Assembly: GCA_947503145.1 (NCBI GenBank)
Contig: CANNCP010000001.1
Span: forward strand, 434,001 to 498,000
DNA: 64,000 bases
Direction: 5' to 3'
DNA from: an uncultured Roseovarius sp.
GTDB taxonomy: Bacteria; Pseudomonadota; Alphaproteobacteria; Rhodobacterales; Rhodobacteraceae
Shown here: positions 26,113-34,509 of the stretch, one piece after another
Layout: the number at the start of each line of letters is the position of its first letter
Numbering within the stretch: position 1 is the stretch's first letter
Notes under the pieces: generated by a model
Databases searched by the model: none
What the model saw: only the letters and a program-made list of their open reading frames with translations
What the model was told of the DNA's origin: nothing
Translations under genes and position numbers: made by a program

Positions 26113-28155
26113 ATGATCCGTGACCTCACCTGCCTGATCCGACCGAAATCCATCGCTGTTGTTGGTGGCGGCGTGTGGTGTGCATCGGTGATCGAGCAAT
26201 GTCAGCGCATGGGCTTTGACGGGCCGATCTGGCCGGTTCATCCGACGCGAAGCGAACTCGGCGGGCTGCCCGTGCATGCGTCGGTAGCGGACCTGCCCGG
26301 CGTGCCGGATGCCACGTTCATCGGGGTGAACCGGACCGCGACGATTGATGTCGTCCGGGCCCTTAGTAAAATGGGTGCCGGTGGCGCGGTGTGTTTCGCC
26401 AGCGGCTTTCGCGAGGCGCAGGCCGAGACCGGAGATGGCGACGCGTTGCAGGACAGGTTGCTGGAGGCGGCAGGAGCAATGCCGATCATTGGACCCAATT
26501 GCTACGGTTTCATCAACTACCTGGATGGCGCGCTCCTTTGGCCCGATCAGCATGGCGGGGTGCGGGTGGAGCGTGGCGTGGCATTGATCACGCAAAGCTC
26601 GAACATTGCGATCAATCTCGGCATGCAGGCGCGCGGTCTGCCGTTGGCCTATGTGGCGACGGCGGGTAATCAGGCGCAGACCGGGCTGTCGGAGCTGGGC
26701 CAGGCGCTGCTGGAAGACCCGCGCGTGACTGCGCTGGGTTTGCATATTGAGGGGATCGGTGATCTGCGCGCCTTCGAGGCGTTGGCGGCCAAGGCAAGGG
26801 CGCTGGGCAAACCCATCGTGGCACTGAAGGCGGGCAAGTCCGAGCAGGCGCGTGTCGCCACCGTGTCGCACACGGCCTCGCTGGCGGGCAGTGATGCGGG
26901 GGCGGCGGCGCTCTTGCGGCGGCTGGGGATCGCGCGGGTCGATAGCCTGCCGGTTCTGCTGGAGACGCTGAAGCTGATGCATTTTGCCGGGCCGCCCGCG
27001 TCTGATCGGATGATCTCGATCTCATGCTCTGGCGGCGAGGCCAGCCTCGTTGCCGATGCGGCCGTCGGGCGCGGGGTCAGCTTTCCGCCGCTGAACGACC
27101 GGCAGCGCTGCGAACTGCGCGCCGCGCTGGGGCCGATGGTCGCGCTGGCCAACCCGCTCGATTATCACACCTTCATCTGGAATGACGTGCCAGCCATGAC
27201 CGAGACGTTCACCGCCGCGCTGCGCGGCGATCTGGCGCTGGGCTGTCTCATTGTTGATTACCCGCGCACCGACCGGTGCAGCGATGATGCCTGGGATTGC
27301 ACGATCGGGGCAGGCAAGGCGGCGCACGAGGCCACGGGCGTGCCGGTGGCGATCGTGGCCAGCCTGCCCGAGAACATGCCGGAGGCCAAGGCGGCCGAGA
27401 TTGCGGCGGCCGGTCTCATCCCGATGGCGGGCATTGACGAGATGCTCAGCGCGTTCGAGGCGGCGCGCAGTACGGCGCGCGCGTCTGGTGATCCCGCGCC
27501 CCTGCTCTTGCCCGGACATACGCGCGAGGCGCGCGTGCTGAGCGAAGCCGACAGCAAGGCGGCATTGGCCGCGTACGGGTTGTGCGTGCCCCGTTGCGCC
27601 CGCGCGGGTGGCAAGGTCGAGTTGAGCCGCGCGGTGCGCGAAATCGGCCTGCCGCTGGTGCTCAAGGGGGAGGGTGTCGCGCACAAGACCGAAGCAGGGG
27701 CGGTGGCTGTTGGGTTGCAGACCACGGCCGAGGTGATCGAGGCGGCCAGCGCGATGAAGGCGCGGTCCTATCTGGTAGAAGAGATGATTACGGGCGGCGT
27801 GGCGGAGGTGTTGATCGGGGTGGTGCGCGATCCGGCGCATGGCTATGTTCTGACCATCGCGGCAGGCGGTATCCTGACCGAGATCTTGCAGGACGCCGCC
27901 TCGTTGCTGGTGCCTGCGACCGAGGCCGAGACCGGCGCGGCGCTGGACGGCTTGCGTATCGCGCCCCTGCTGCGCGGCTATCGCGGCAAGCCGGCGGCGG
28001 ACCGGGCGGCAATCATCGCTGCGGTCATGGCGGTACAGGCCTACACGCTGGCGCATGGTGGTACACTGGAAGAGGTCGAGGTCAACCCGCTGATCTGCAC
28101 GCCCTTGGGGGCGGTGGCGGCGGATGCGCTCATCAGGACAGGAGAGACAACATGA
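26113..28155 (+). CDS. Acyl-CoA synthetase, NDP-forming type
   Basis: 680 residues with the layout of ADP-forming acyl-CoA synthetases: CoA-binding domain (about 5-130; SIAVVGGG), succinyl-CoA ligase-like domains (about 145-440; the phosphorylated-His motif is SHTASLAGSD, about 256-265), and an ATP-grasp domain (about 470-675; LPLVLKGEGVAHKTEAGAV). The position suggests activation of gamma-butyrobetaine or carnitine to the CoA ester, replacing the AMP-forming CaiC of E. coli. The stop overlaps the CaiD-like gene by four bases. Confidence 0.85.
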   Translation: MIRDLTCLIRPKSIAVVGGGVWCASVIEQCQRMGFDGPIWPVHPTRSELGGLPVHASVADLPGVPDATFIGVNRTATIDVVRALSKMGAGGAVCFASGFREAQAETGDGDALQDRLLEAAGAMPIIGPNCYGFINYLDGALLWPDQHGGVRVERGVALITQSSNIAINLGMQARGLPLAYVATAGNQAQTGLSELGQALLEDPRVTALGLHIEGIGDLRAFEALAAKARALGKPIVALKAGKSEQARVATVSHTASLAGSDAGAAALLRRLGIARVDSLPVLLETLKLMHFAGPPASDRMISISCSGGEASLVADAAVGRGVSFPPLNDRQRCELRAALGPMVALANPLDYHTFIWNDVPAMTETFTAALRGDLALGCLIVDYPRTDRCSDDAWDCTIGAGKAAHEATGVPVAIVASLPENMPEAKAAEIAAAGLIPMAGIDEMLSAFEAARSTARASGDPAPLLLPGHTREARVLSEADSKAALAAYGLCVPRCARAGGKVELSRAVREIGLPLVLKGEGVAHKTEAGAVAVGLQTTAEVIEAASAMKARSYLVEEMITGGVAEVLIGVVRDPAHGYVLTIAAGGILTEILQDAASLLVPATEAETGAALDGLRIAPLLRGYRGKPAADRAAIIAAVMAVQAYTLAHGGTLEEVEVNPLICTPLGAVAADALIRTGETT

Positions 28156-28946
28156 CGGACAACACAACAGGACCGGTCAGGACCGAACGGCGCGGTCATG
28201 TTCTGGAGGTCACGCTGGACCGGCCCAAGGCGAATGCGATCGATCTGGCCACCAGCCGTATCATGGGCGAGGTGTTCCGCGATTTCCGCGACGATGCCGA
28301 TCTGCGCGTGGCGATCATCACCGGTGCGGGGGGCAAGTTTTTCTGCCCGGGCTGGGATCTCAAGGCGGCAGCGGACGGCGATGCGGTGGATGGTGATTAC
28401 GGCGTCGGCGGCTTTGGCGGTATTCAGGAACTGCGCGACCTGAACAAGCCGATCATCGCCGCCGTAAACGGTATCTGCTGTGGCGGCGGGCTGGAGCTGG
28501 CCCTGGGCGCGGATATCATCCTGGCAGCGGAGCACGCGCAATTTGCGCTGCCCGAGATCCGCTCGGGCACCGTGGCCGATGCGGCCAGCGTGAAACTGCC
28601 CAAGCGCATTCCCTATCACATCGCGATGGAGATGCTGCTGACCGGGCGTTGGATCGATGCGCAAGAGGCGGCGCGCTGGGGCATGATCAACCAGATCCAT
28701 CCCGCCGACAAGCTGATGGAAGAGGCCCGTGCGCTGGCCGATCATCTGGCCAGCGGTCCACCGCTGGTCTACGCCGCGATAAAGGAGGTCGTGCGCGACG
28801 CCGAAGGGCGCGATTTTCAGAGCACGATGAACAAGATCGCGCGCCGACAATATCCGTCCGTCGATGTGCTCTATTCGTCAGACGATCAGCTGGAGGGTGC
28901 CAAGGCGTTCGCCGAAAAACGCGATCCGGTCTGGAAGGGACGCTGA
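28152..28946 (+). CDS. caiD: Crotonobetainyl-CoA hydratase (CaiD-like)
   Basis: 264 residues of the enoyl-CoA hydratase family, very similar to E. coli CaiD (261 residues). Shared features are [10 protein letters not shown] near the start, [20 protein letters not shown], and the C-terminal [13 protein letters not shown]. It would hydrate crotonobetainyl-CoA to L-carnitinyl-CoA. The oxyanion-hole glycines lie in the GWDLKA and [13 protein letters not shown] segments. GGAGAG precedes the ATG. Last gene of the carnitine cluster. Confidence 0.9.
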   Translation: MTDNTTGPVRTERRGHVLEVTLDRPKANAIDLATSRIMGEVFRDFRDDADLRVAIITGAGGKFFCPGWDLKAAADGDAVDGDYGVGGFGGIQELRDLNKPIIAAVNGICCGGGLELALGADIILAAEHAQFALPEIRSGTVADAASVKLPKRIPYHIAMEMLLTGRWIDAQEAARWGMINQIHPADKLMEEARALADHLASGPPLVYAAIKEVVRDAEGRDFQSTMNKIARRQYPSVDVLYSSDDQLEGAKAFAEKRDPVWKGR

Positions 28947-29028
28947 GAATGCGCTCTCGGGGGGGGGCGGTTTTGATGGACCGGCCCAATCCGGCCAATG
29001 TAATTCTGCTGCGGGTGCAAAAGGAAAA

Positions 29029-29058
29029 CTTGCAATGTCGTGGCAACGGGTCCATATG
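29029..29058 (+). promoter_or_regulatory. Candidate promoter of the cold-shock gene
   Basis: CTTGCAA (29029-29035), a 16-base spacer, CCATATG (29052-29058). Boxes and spacing equal those before hsp20 (8022-8050). If used, the mRNA would have a leader of about 120 bases before the csp ATG, a length typical of cold-shock mRNAs. Confidence 0.35.
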
Positions 29059-29184
29059 CGCACTGCAAACGTTTTTCTTTTTCGACCAACTGTCTCCCTA
29101 ATACGGCGCTCAGTCACTTCGATCCAGACCGACTACGCCAAGTTGCCGCACTATGCGGGCAACACCAATCAGGAGACTACGGAT

Positions 29185-29391
29185 ATGGCCACTGGCACCG
29201 TAAAATGGTTCAACACGACTAAAGGTTTTGGTTTCATCGCACCCGATGGCGGCAGCAAGGACGTTTTCGTCCACATCAGCGCCGTTGAGCGCGCAGGCCT
29301 GACCTCTCTGGCGGATGACCAGAAAGTCACGTTCGACATCGAAGCCGGCCGTGACGGCCGCGAAAGCGCTGCGAATATTCAACTCGCATAA
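29185..29391 (+). CDS. Cold-shock protein, CspA family
   Basis: A 68-residue single cold-shock domain that binds single-stranded RNA/DNA. The RNP1 motif KGFGFIAP and RNP2 motif DVFVHI are intact. The start follows AGGAG ten bases upstream. Upstream is a long leader; downstream a clear terminator. It stands as a single gene between the carnitine cluster and the convergent FabD-like gene. Confidence 0.95.
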   Translation: MATGTVKWFNTTKGFGFIAPDGGSKDVFVHISAVERAGLTSLADDQKVTFDIEAGRDGRESAANIQLA

Positions 29392-29403
29392 GCTTTGACA
29401 GGC

Positions 29404-29438
29404 GGGCGGCATCGGGATTTCCCGTTGCCGCCCGTTTT
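29404..29438 (+). terminator. Rho-independent terminator of csp
   Basis: GGGCGGCA pairs with TGCCGCCC, with an inner GGG/CCC around an ATTT loop, followed by GTTTT. It begins 13 bases after the csp stop. Confidence 0.8.
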
Positions 29439-29547
29439 GCGTTTGGGCTGAACGAAACCCACCGCCTCGCGTGTTGCGCGATCCTGTCTATCGTTATGAC
29501 GCCAGATCTGCGGGGCAGCCCGGACGGATCGGCGCGCGCTGCTCATC

Positions 29548-29600
29548 CTAAGGCGTTCCGCGAAAAAAACCTGAATCACAGCTTTTCGCGAAACGTCTTA
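29548..29600. repeat. Palindromic repeat family 1, short copy (locus 3)
   Basis: Left arm CTAAGGCGTTCCGCGAAAA and right arm TTTTCGCGAAACGTCTTA differ from perfect pairing at two positions, both G:U-compatible. The loop holds ACCTGAATCACAGC, as in the copy at 62155. The right arm supplies the stop codon of the FabD-like gene (TTA, 29598-29600). Confidence 0.75.
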
Positions 29601-30641
29601 GTCTTGCGGTGCGGTCACTATCCTGCGCTGGTCCTCGCGGCCCATCGACACCATGAACGGCCCGGCCTCCTGCCATGCCTGAAAGCCGGGCTTGTCCGCC
29701 ATGCCCTGCCAGCCGCAGGCGATGAGAGATTGCGCCACCGCGCCGCCCAGCGTGGTGCCCGGCCCCGCGACGATAAAGAGGTCAGGTGCAAATTCGCGCG
29801 CGGCTACGGCAATGCTGCGGGCAAAATCATAGCTTTGCGTCACTTGATGACCCAGCGTATAGGCGCGCAGGGCGCGGGCGTCGCTGGTTCCCGGCCACCA
29901 GATCGCGCCGCGTCCGTCAATCAGCGGGATGGCAGGCGGCCGGAACATGTCATCGCCGAGCGCTGCGCGTCCGGCGACCGCTACGGGCTCTTGCAGATCG
30001 GTGTGAAACGCTGCGTGTCCCGGCAGGCGCAGGGGGAAGCGATCCTGTACACGCGGCACCGCCTGCTCGAACGCCTCCAGCCCGGCGGCGTCGCCCGCCA
30101 GCACCAGCATGCCGCCGAGGTCGATCGACAGCCGCAGAACCGTCCCCTCCCGTGTGTCGATCTCGCGGACCATTTCCAGCAATGCGGTGCGCCGCGCCGA
30201 ATCAGGTGCCCAATCGTCATCCGTACAAGGATAGATCAACTGCCCGCCGATCATCGCGTCCTGCATCAGGCGCCCCATCGTGCCGGCCACGCGCAGCCCG
30301 TTTTCCAAGCTGAGCGCGCCACCGGCGGCAAGTGCTGTGTACCAGCCCATCGAGTTACCAGTGATCGCGACCACATCAATGTCGGCAGCCAGACTGCGTG
30401 CATCGAGTGCGGAACAGGCATAGATCAGCGGGGCCGCGATATCGCCGCGCAGGTGCAGTTTGGGATCGAACCGCGTCGCGCCGTCGAGCGCGGTCAGGGT
30501 TTCCCGCCCGTCGGCGGCACGCTGCGCATCCAGTGCCGCCAGTGCATCGCTGCTAGCGGCATGATGGTGGGCGAGATAGCCAAGCTCGGCCTTGTTATAC
30601 GTCCCGCGGCCGGGGCAGATCAGGACCGCCCGCCGGGTCAT
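29598..30641 (-). CDS. FabD-like acyltransferase-domain protein
   Basis: 347 residues resembling malonyl-CoA:ACP transacylases. The nucleophile elbow is GNSMGW (G-x-S-x-G), a His follows in the LPGHAAFHTDL region, and the C-terminal part has GPGTTLGGAVAQSL. It starts CPGRGTYNKAELGYL instead of the usual FPGQGSQ, so its substrate may not be malonyl-CoA. It overlaps the fused E1 gene by four bases, implying a shared task. Its stop codon lies inside a repeat. Confidence 0.7.
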   Translation of the reverse strand: MTRRAVLICPGRGTYNKAELGYLAHHHAASSDALAALDAQRAADGRETLTALDGATRFDPKLHLRGDIAAPLIYACSALDARSLAADIDVVAITGNSMGWYTALAAGGALSLENGLRVAGTMGRLMQDAMIGGQLIYPCTDDDWAPDSARRTALLEMVREIDTREGTVLRLSIDLGGMLVLAGDAAGLEAFEQAVPRVQDRFPLRLPGHAAFHTDLQEPVAVAGRAALGDDMFRPPAIPLIDGRGAIWWPGTSDARALRAYTLGHQVTQSYDFARSIAVAAREFAPDLFIVAGPGTTLGGAVAQSLIACGWQGMADKPGFQAWQEAGPFMVSMGREDQRRIVTAPQD

Positions 30642-32827
30642 GAGCGTGCCTCCAGCAGTGTCTTGGCCGCGTCCACGATCCCGTCAGCCGAGGGCATCGT
30701 CGCCGCATAGGCCGGGCCGGTCGCGATAAAGCTGTCCTCGGCGGCCAGTCTGGCGATTGGTTGGCAGGTCTTTTCGGCGAAAAGCGCCATCAGCCCTTCG
30801 GCCTGCCCGCCGGTGCGACGGCATTCGTCGACGACCAAAATCGCGTCGCAGCCGCGCGTGGCCTCCAGCAGCGCGGCCTCGGGCACCGGCGCGATCCAGC
30901 GCATGTCGATCACGCGGGCATTCACGCCTCCGGCCGCCAGTCGCGCCTGTGCCTGCCGTGACAGGTAATGCCCGTTGCCATAAGTGACGATGGCCAGATC
31001 GGTCCCGTCGCCGTGTACGCCGACCGTATCCAGCGCGATCACGCGGTCAGGCGCGGGATAGGTATCCATCCACGCGCCATCGCCAGCCTCATGCAGGTCA
31101 CGCATCGGATAGAGGGCGATCGGCTCGACAAATACCACGACGCGCTGTTCCTCACGTGCCAGCCGCACGCATTCACGCAGCATGCAGGCGGCATCGGCGC
31201 CCGACGACGGGCAGGCGACGATCAGCCCCGGAATGTCGCGCAGCACCGCCAGGCTGTTATCATTGTGAAAATGCCCGCCGAACCCTTTTTGGTAGCCCAG
31301 CCCGGCGATGCGCAGCACCATCGGGTTGGTGAACTGTCCCTGGCTGAAGAACGGCAATGTCGCCGCCTCGCCGCGCAACTGGTCCTCGGCATTGTGCAGA
31401 TAGGCGAGGAACTGGATTTCGGGCATCGGGACAAAGCCGTTATGCGCCAGCCCGATTGCCAGCCCGAGAATGCTTTGTTCATCCAGCAGCGTGTCGATCA
31501 CGCGGTCGGTGCCAAAGCGCTGGTGCAGCCGTTGGGTGACGCCGTAGACGCCGCCCTTGCGCCCGACATCCTCGCCCATCACGACGATCTCGGAGTGTTC
31601 CAGCATCAGGTCGGTGAGCGCCCAGTTGATCAGGCGGCTCATCGGTTGCGGCTGGTCCATTTGTTTCAGGTCACTGCCGAAGGCAGTGGCGCGGGCCTCT
31701 TTCGAGGGGCCGTTGGTCAGCGCGCAGGTGCGTTTGGGAGGCACGATGCAGGCCATCACATCGGATGCGGTTTTCAGCCGTGGGCGTTGCACGGCCTCCT
31801 CAGCGATACGCGCGACGCGCGCCAGCGTTTCCTCGTAGATTGTCAGCGCTTCTTTGCGGCTCAGTGCGCCGGCGCTGTCCAGCAGGCGCACGGAATGCAG
31901 CAAGGGATCGTTCGCCTCTTCGGCCTCGACCATGGATTTGGGCAGGTATGTGGTGGGCAGGTCCGCGCCCGCGTGGCCATAAAGGCGCACCATTGTCAGG
32001 TGCAGGAACGCCGGTTTTCGGTGGCGTCGGACATAGGCCGCCGCCGCAGCCGCAGCACGGGCGGTGTCGTAGAGATCCAGGCCGTCAGCGTGGAAATAAC
32101 GTATGCCCGGACGGTGCTGCATCGATGCCGCGATCCAGCCTTTTGGTGTCTGGGTCGAAATGCCGATGCCGTTATCCTCGCACACCAGCAGCAGCGGCAG
32201 CGGAACTGATTGCACGCTGGCCCAGCCTGCCGCGTTGATCGCGCCCTGCGCCGTTGAATGGTTGGCCGACGCATCGCCGAAACTGGCCATCGCGATCCCG
32301 TCCTGCGGCAGTTGCCGATGCTCGGGCGGGTGCCTGCGAGCCAGCCCGATGCCGTAGGCCGTGCCGACCGCCTTGGGCAGGTGGCTGGCGATGGTCGAGG
32401 TCTGCGGCGGGATCATCAACGCTTTTGATCCCAGTACCTTGTGCCGTCCGCCCGATATCGGGTCTTCGGATGAACACGCAAAGCTAAGCAGCATGTCCCA
32501 GGTGATGGTCTGCCCCGGCACCTGATCCGCGCGGGCGATCTGAAACGCCGCATCGCGGTAATGCAGGAATGCGATATCATCCGGGCGCAGCGCATGCGCG
32601 ACCGCCGCCATGCCTTCGTGCCCCGACGATCCGATGGTGTAAAAGCCCTGACCCGCCTTCTGCATCGCCCGGCTGGTCCGGTCCAGCGCCCGGCTGAGGC
32701 ATTGCGCGCGAAACAGCGTCACCGCCTCTGCGGGGCTGAGAGCGTCGGTCGGTGACGCACCGCCCGGCAGGTCCCCTTGCGGGCAAAGGCGCAGGAAGTT
32801 CTCGTGTACGATTTCGGCGCGATCCAT
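30638..32827 (-). CDS. Fused alpha-beta E1 of a 2-oxoacid dehydrogenase
   Basis: 729 residues. The N-terminal half (about 40-360) is an E1-alpha: HYRDAAFQIARADQ, then a TPP motif starting GDASANHSTAQGAINAAGW and ending CEDNGIGIS. The C-terminal half (about 395-725) is an E1-beta: VVMGEDVGRKGGVYGVTQRL, then EQSILGLAIGLA. Such E1s decarboxylate branched or other 2-oxo acids with TPP. No E2 or E3 gene lies nearby. The partner gene is FabD-like, so the acyl acceptor may be unusual. Confidence 0.85.
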   Translation of the reverse strand: MDRAEIVHENFLRLCPQGDLPGGASPTDALSPAEAVTLFRAQCLSRALDRTSRAMQKAGQGFYTIGSSGHEGMAAVAHALRPDDIAFLHYRDAAFQIARADQVPGQTITWDMLLSFACSSEDPISGGRHKVLGSKALMIPPQTSTIASHLPKAVGTAYGIGLARRHPPEHRQLPQDGIAMASFGDASANHSTAQGAINAAGWASVQSVPLPLLLVCEDNGIGISTQTPKGWIAASMQHRPGIRYFHADGLDLYDTARAAAAAAAYVRRHRKPAFLHLTMVRLYGHAGADLPTTYLPKSMVEAEEANDPLLHSVRLLDSAGALSRKEALTIYEETLARVARIAEEAVQRPRLKTASDVMACIVPPKRTCALTNGPSKEARATAFGSDLKQMDQPQPMSRLINWALTDLMLEHSEIVVMGEDVGRKGGVYGVTQRLHQRFGTDRVIDTLLDEQSILGLAIGLAHNGFVPMPEIQFLAYLHNAEDQLRGEAATLPFFSQGQFTNPMVLRIAGLGYQKGFGGHFHNDNSLAVLRDIPGLIVACPSSGADAACMLRECVRLAREEQRVVVFVEPIALYPMRDLHEAGDGAWMDTYPAPDRVIALDTVGVHGDGTDLAIVTYGNGHYLSRQAQARLAAGGVNARVIDMRWIAPVPEAALLEATRGCDAILVVDECRRTGGQAEGLMALFAEKTCQPIARLAAEDSFIATGPAYAATMPSADGIVDAAKTLLEARS

Positions 32828-32979
32828 GGGGCTCTCGTGCTGTTACGCGGCCAACGGGCACGCTATTACGCGGGCACCTTAGGCAATTGGCATCGGACTG
32901 CAAGTATATCCGCAACCAAGTTCTGGCCCATACTCCGGGTGTCTGAATCCACGTCCCGCCGCCGTCTGGCGCCGCATGG

Positions 32980-34509
32980 TCACCCGCGTGGCACAGGGAT
33001 GGCCTCAGGCGGCACCGCGTTGCGTTCGGGCAGGATTTCGGCCAGTTTCAGGCGCTGGATCTTGCCCGACGGCCCTTTGGGTAATTCGTCCATCAGATGA
33101 ACCGCATCAGGGGCCTTGAAGGTGCCCAGACGGTCGGCGCACAGTGCGATCAGCGCGGCTTCGGTCAGGGTCGTCCCGCCGCGCAGCCGGACCGCCGCCT
33201 CGACACGCTCGCCGTAGCGCGAGCAGGGGCGTGCGAATGCCGCGGCCTCGATCACGTCGGCATGGGCATATAGCGCCTCGTCGATCTCGCGCGGGGCGAT
33301 GTTCTCGCCGCCCTTGATGATCAGTTCCTTTAGCCTGCCGGTGACGAAGAGGTAGCCATCTTGGTCCATCTGGCCCAGATCGCCGGTACGCAGCCAGCCA
33401 TCCGCGAAACTCCGGGCGGTTTCTTCGGGGTTCTTGAGGTACTCCAGCATGACGTTGGGGCCGCGCACGGCAATCTCGCCTTGGGTGCCGACGGGGCAAG
33501 GGTGCTGGTCCGTGTCCAGTATCGCCACCTCGTTACCATAGGCGATTCCCGGCGAGCCGATCTTGCGGATGCCGGGCGGCAGGGGGTTCGACAGGATTTG
33601 GGCGGCGGTCTCGGTCAGGCCCATCGTCTCGATGATGGGCACGCCAAACCGGGTTTCGAACGCGGTCTGCACCTCGGGGGCCAGCGGCGCAGAGGCGGAG
33701 CGACCAAAGCGCAGGCGCGCCTTGGTGGCGTCGTCGGGGTCCGCGTCGCTGTGCAGCAGATGCGAGATGATCGTCGGCACGACCGAGAACCACGTCGCCT
33801 CTGCCGCGCCTGCTTCAGCCCAGAACCGGCTGCGCGAGAACCGTGGGCACATCGCCAGCGATCCCCCCGAGACGAGCGCGGAAATGACGCTGACGCAGAG
33901 CCCGTTGATATGGTAGATCGGCAGCACGCAGAGGCCGCGATCCTGCGGGGTCAGCGCATGGGCAATGGCTGTGGTCCAGCCGCCGGCCAGCAGGCTGGCA
34001 TGGGTGTGCACCACGCCCTTGGGCCGCCCGGTGGTGCCGGAGGTGTACATCAGCAACGCGTGATCGCCGGGGGACACGTCATGCAGCGGTGCGGTGCGTG
34101 GCGTGCCGGTGACACGCTCCAGATCTGCGCCGCGCGTATTGGCAAACATTTCGGTGGCGTCATCATGCACGAATGCCAGCCGCGCCTCGGAATGCTCCAG
34201 TGCGTAGCGAATCGCATCGGGGCCGGCGGCAAGGTTGATCATCGTCGCGCGAAACCCGCCATAGAGCGTGGCAAAGAGCGCAATCACCGCCTCGCGCCCG
34301 TTGGGATGCAGGATGGCGATACTGTCGCCGGCGGCTGCGCCGCGTGCGGTGAGGTCTGCCGCACCGACCCGAGCGGCATCGCGCAGGTCGCGCCACCCAA
34401 GCGCCTCGTCGCCCCCCGGAAAGACAAAGGCCAGTTTTTCGGTCGTGGCGCGCGCATCCAGCCAGTCGCGGACGGTGCCTTCGGGCGGCGTATGCGGGTC
34501 CAGCTTCAT
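32980..34509 (-). CDS. AMP-forming acyl-CoA ligase
   Basis: 509 residues of the ANL superfamily: the P-loop-like LLMYTSGTTGRPKGVVHTH (about 155-173), the adenylate-contacting GLTETAAQ, the hinge TGDLGQMDQDGY and the C-terminal KGGENIAPREIDEALY with catalytic Lys near GPSGKIQR. It activates a carboxylic acid to its CoA ester. It overlaps the upstream acylating aldehyde dehydrogenase by four bases, so ligase and dehydrogenase probably reduce an acid to its aldehyde, or oxidise the aldehyde in reverse. Confidence 0.85.
   Translation of the reverse strand: MKLDPHTPPEGTVRDWLDARATTEKLAFVFPGGDEALGWRDLRDAARVGAADLTARGAAAGDSIAILHPNGREAVIALFATLYGGFRATMINLAAGPDAIRYALEHSEARLAFVHDDATEMFANTRGADLERVTGTPRTAPLHDVSPGDHALLMYTSGTTGRPKGVVHTHASLLAGGWTTAIAHALTPQDRGLCVLPIYHINGLCVSVISALVSGGSLAMCPRFSRSRFWAEAGAAEATWFSVVPTIISHLLHSDADPDDATKARLRFGRSASAPLAPEVQTAFETRFGVPIIETMGLTETAAQILSNPLPPGIRKIGSPGIAYGNEVAILDTDQHPCPVGTQGEIAVRGPNVMLEYLKNPEETARSFADGWLRTGDLGQMDQDGYLFVTGRLKELIIKGGENIAPREIDEALYAHADVIEAAAFARPCSRYGERVEAAVRLRGGTTLTEAALIALCADRLGTFKAPDAVHLMDELPKGPSGKIQRLKLAEILPERNAVPPEAIPVPRG

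Noticed and set aside
25873..26982. Minus-strand frame of 369 codons across the repeat pair
   Set aside because: It runs through both repeats and antisense to the CoA synthetase; composition is that of a shadow frame.
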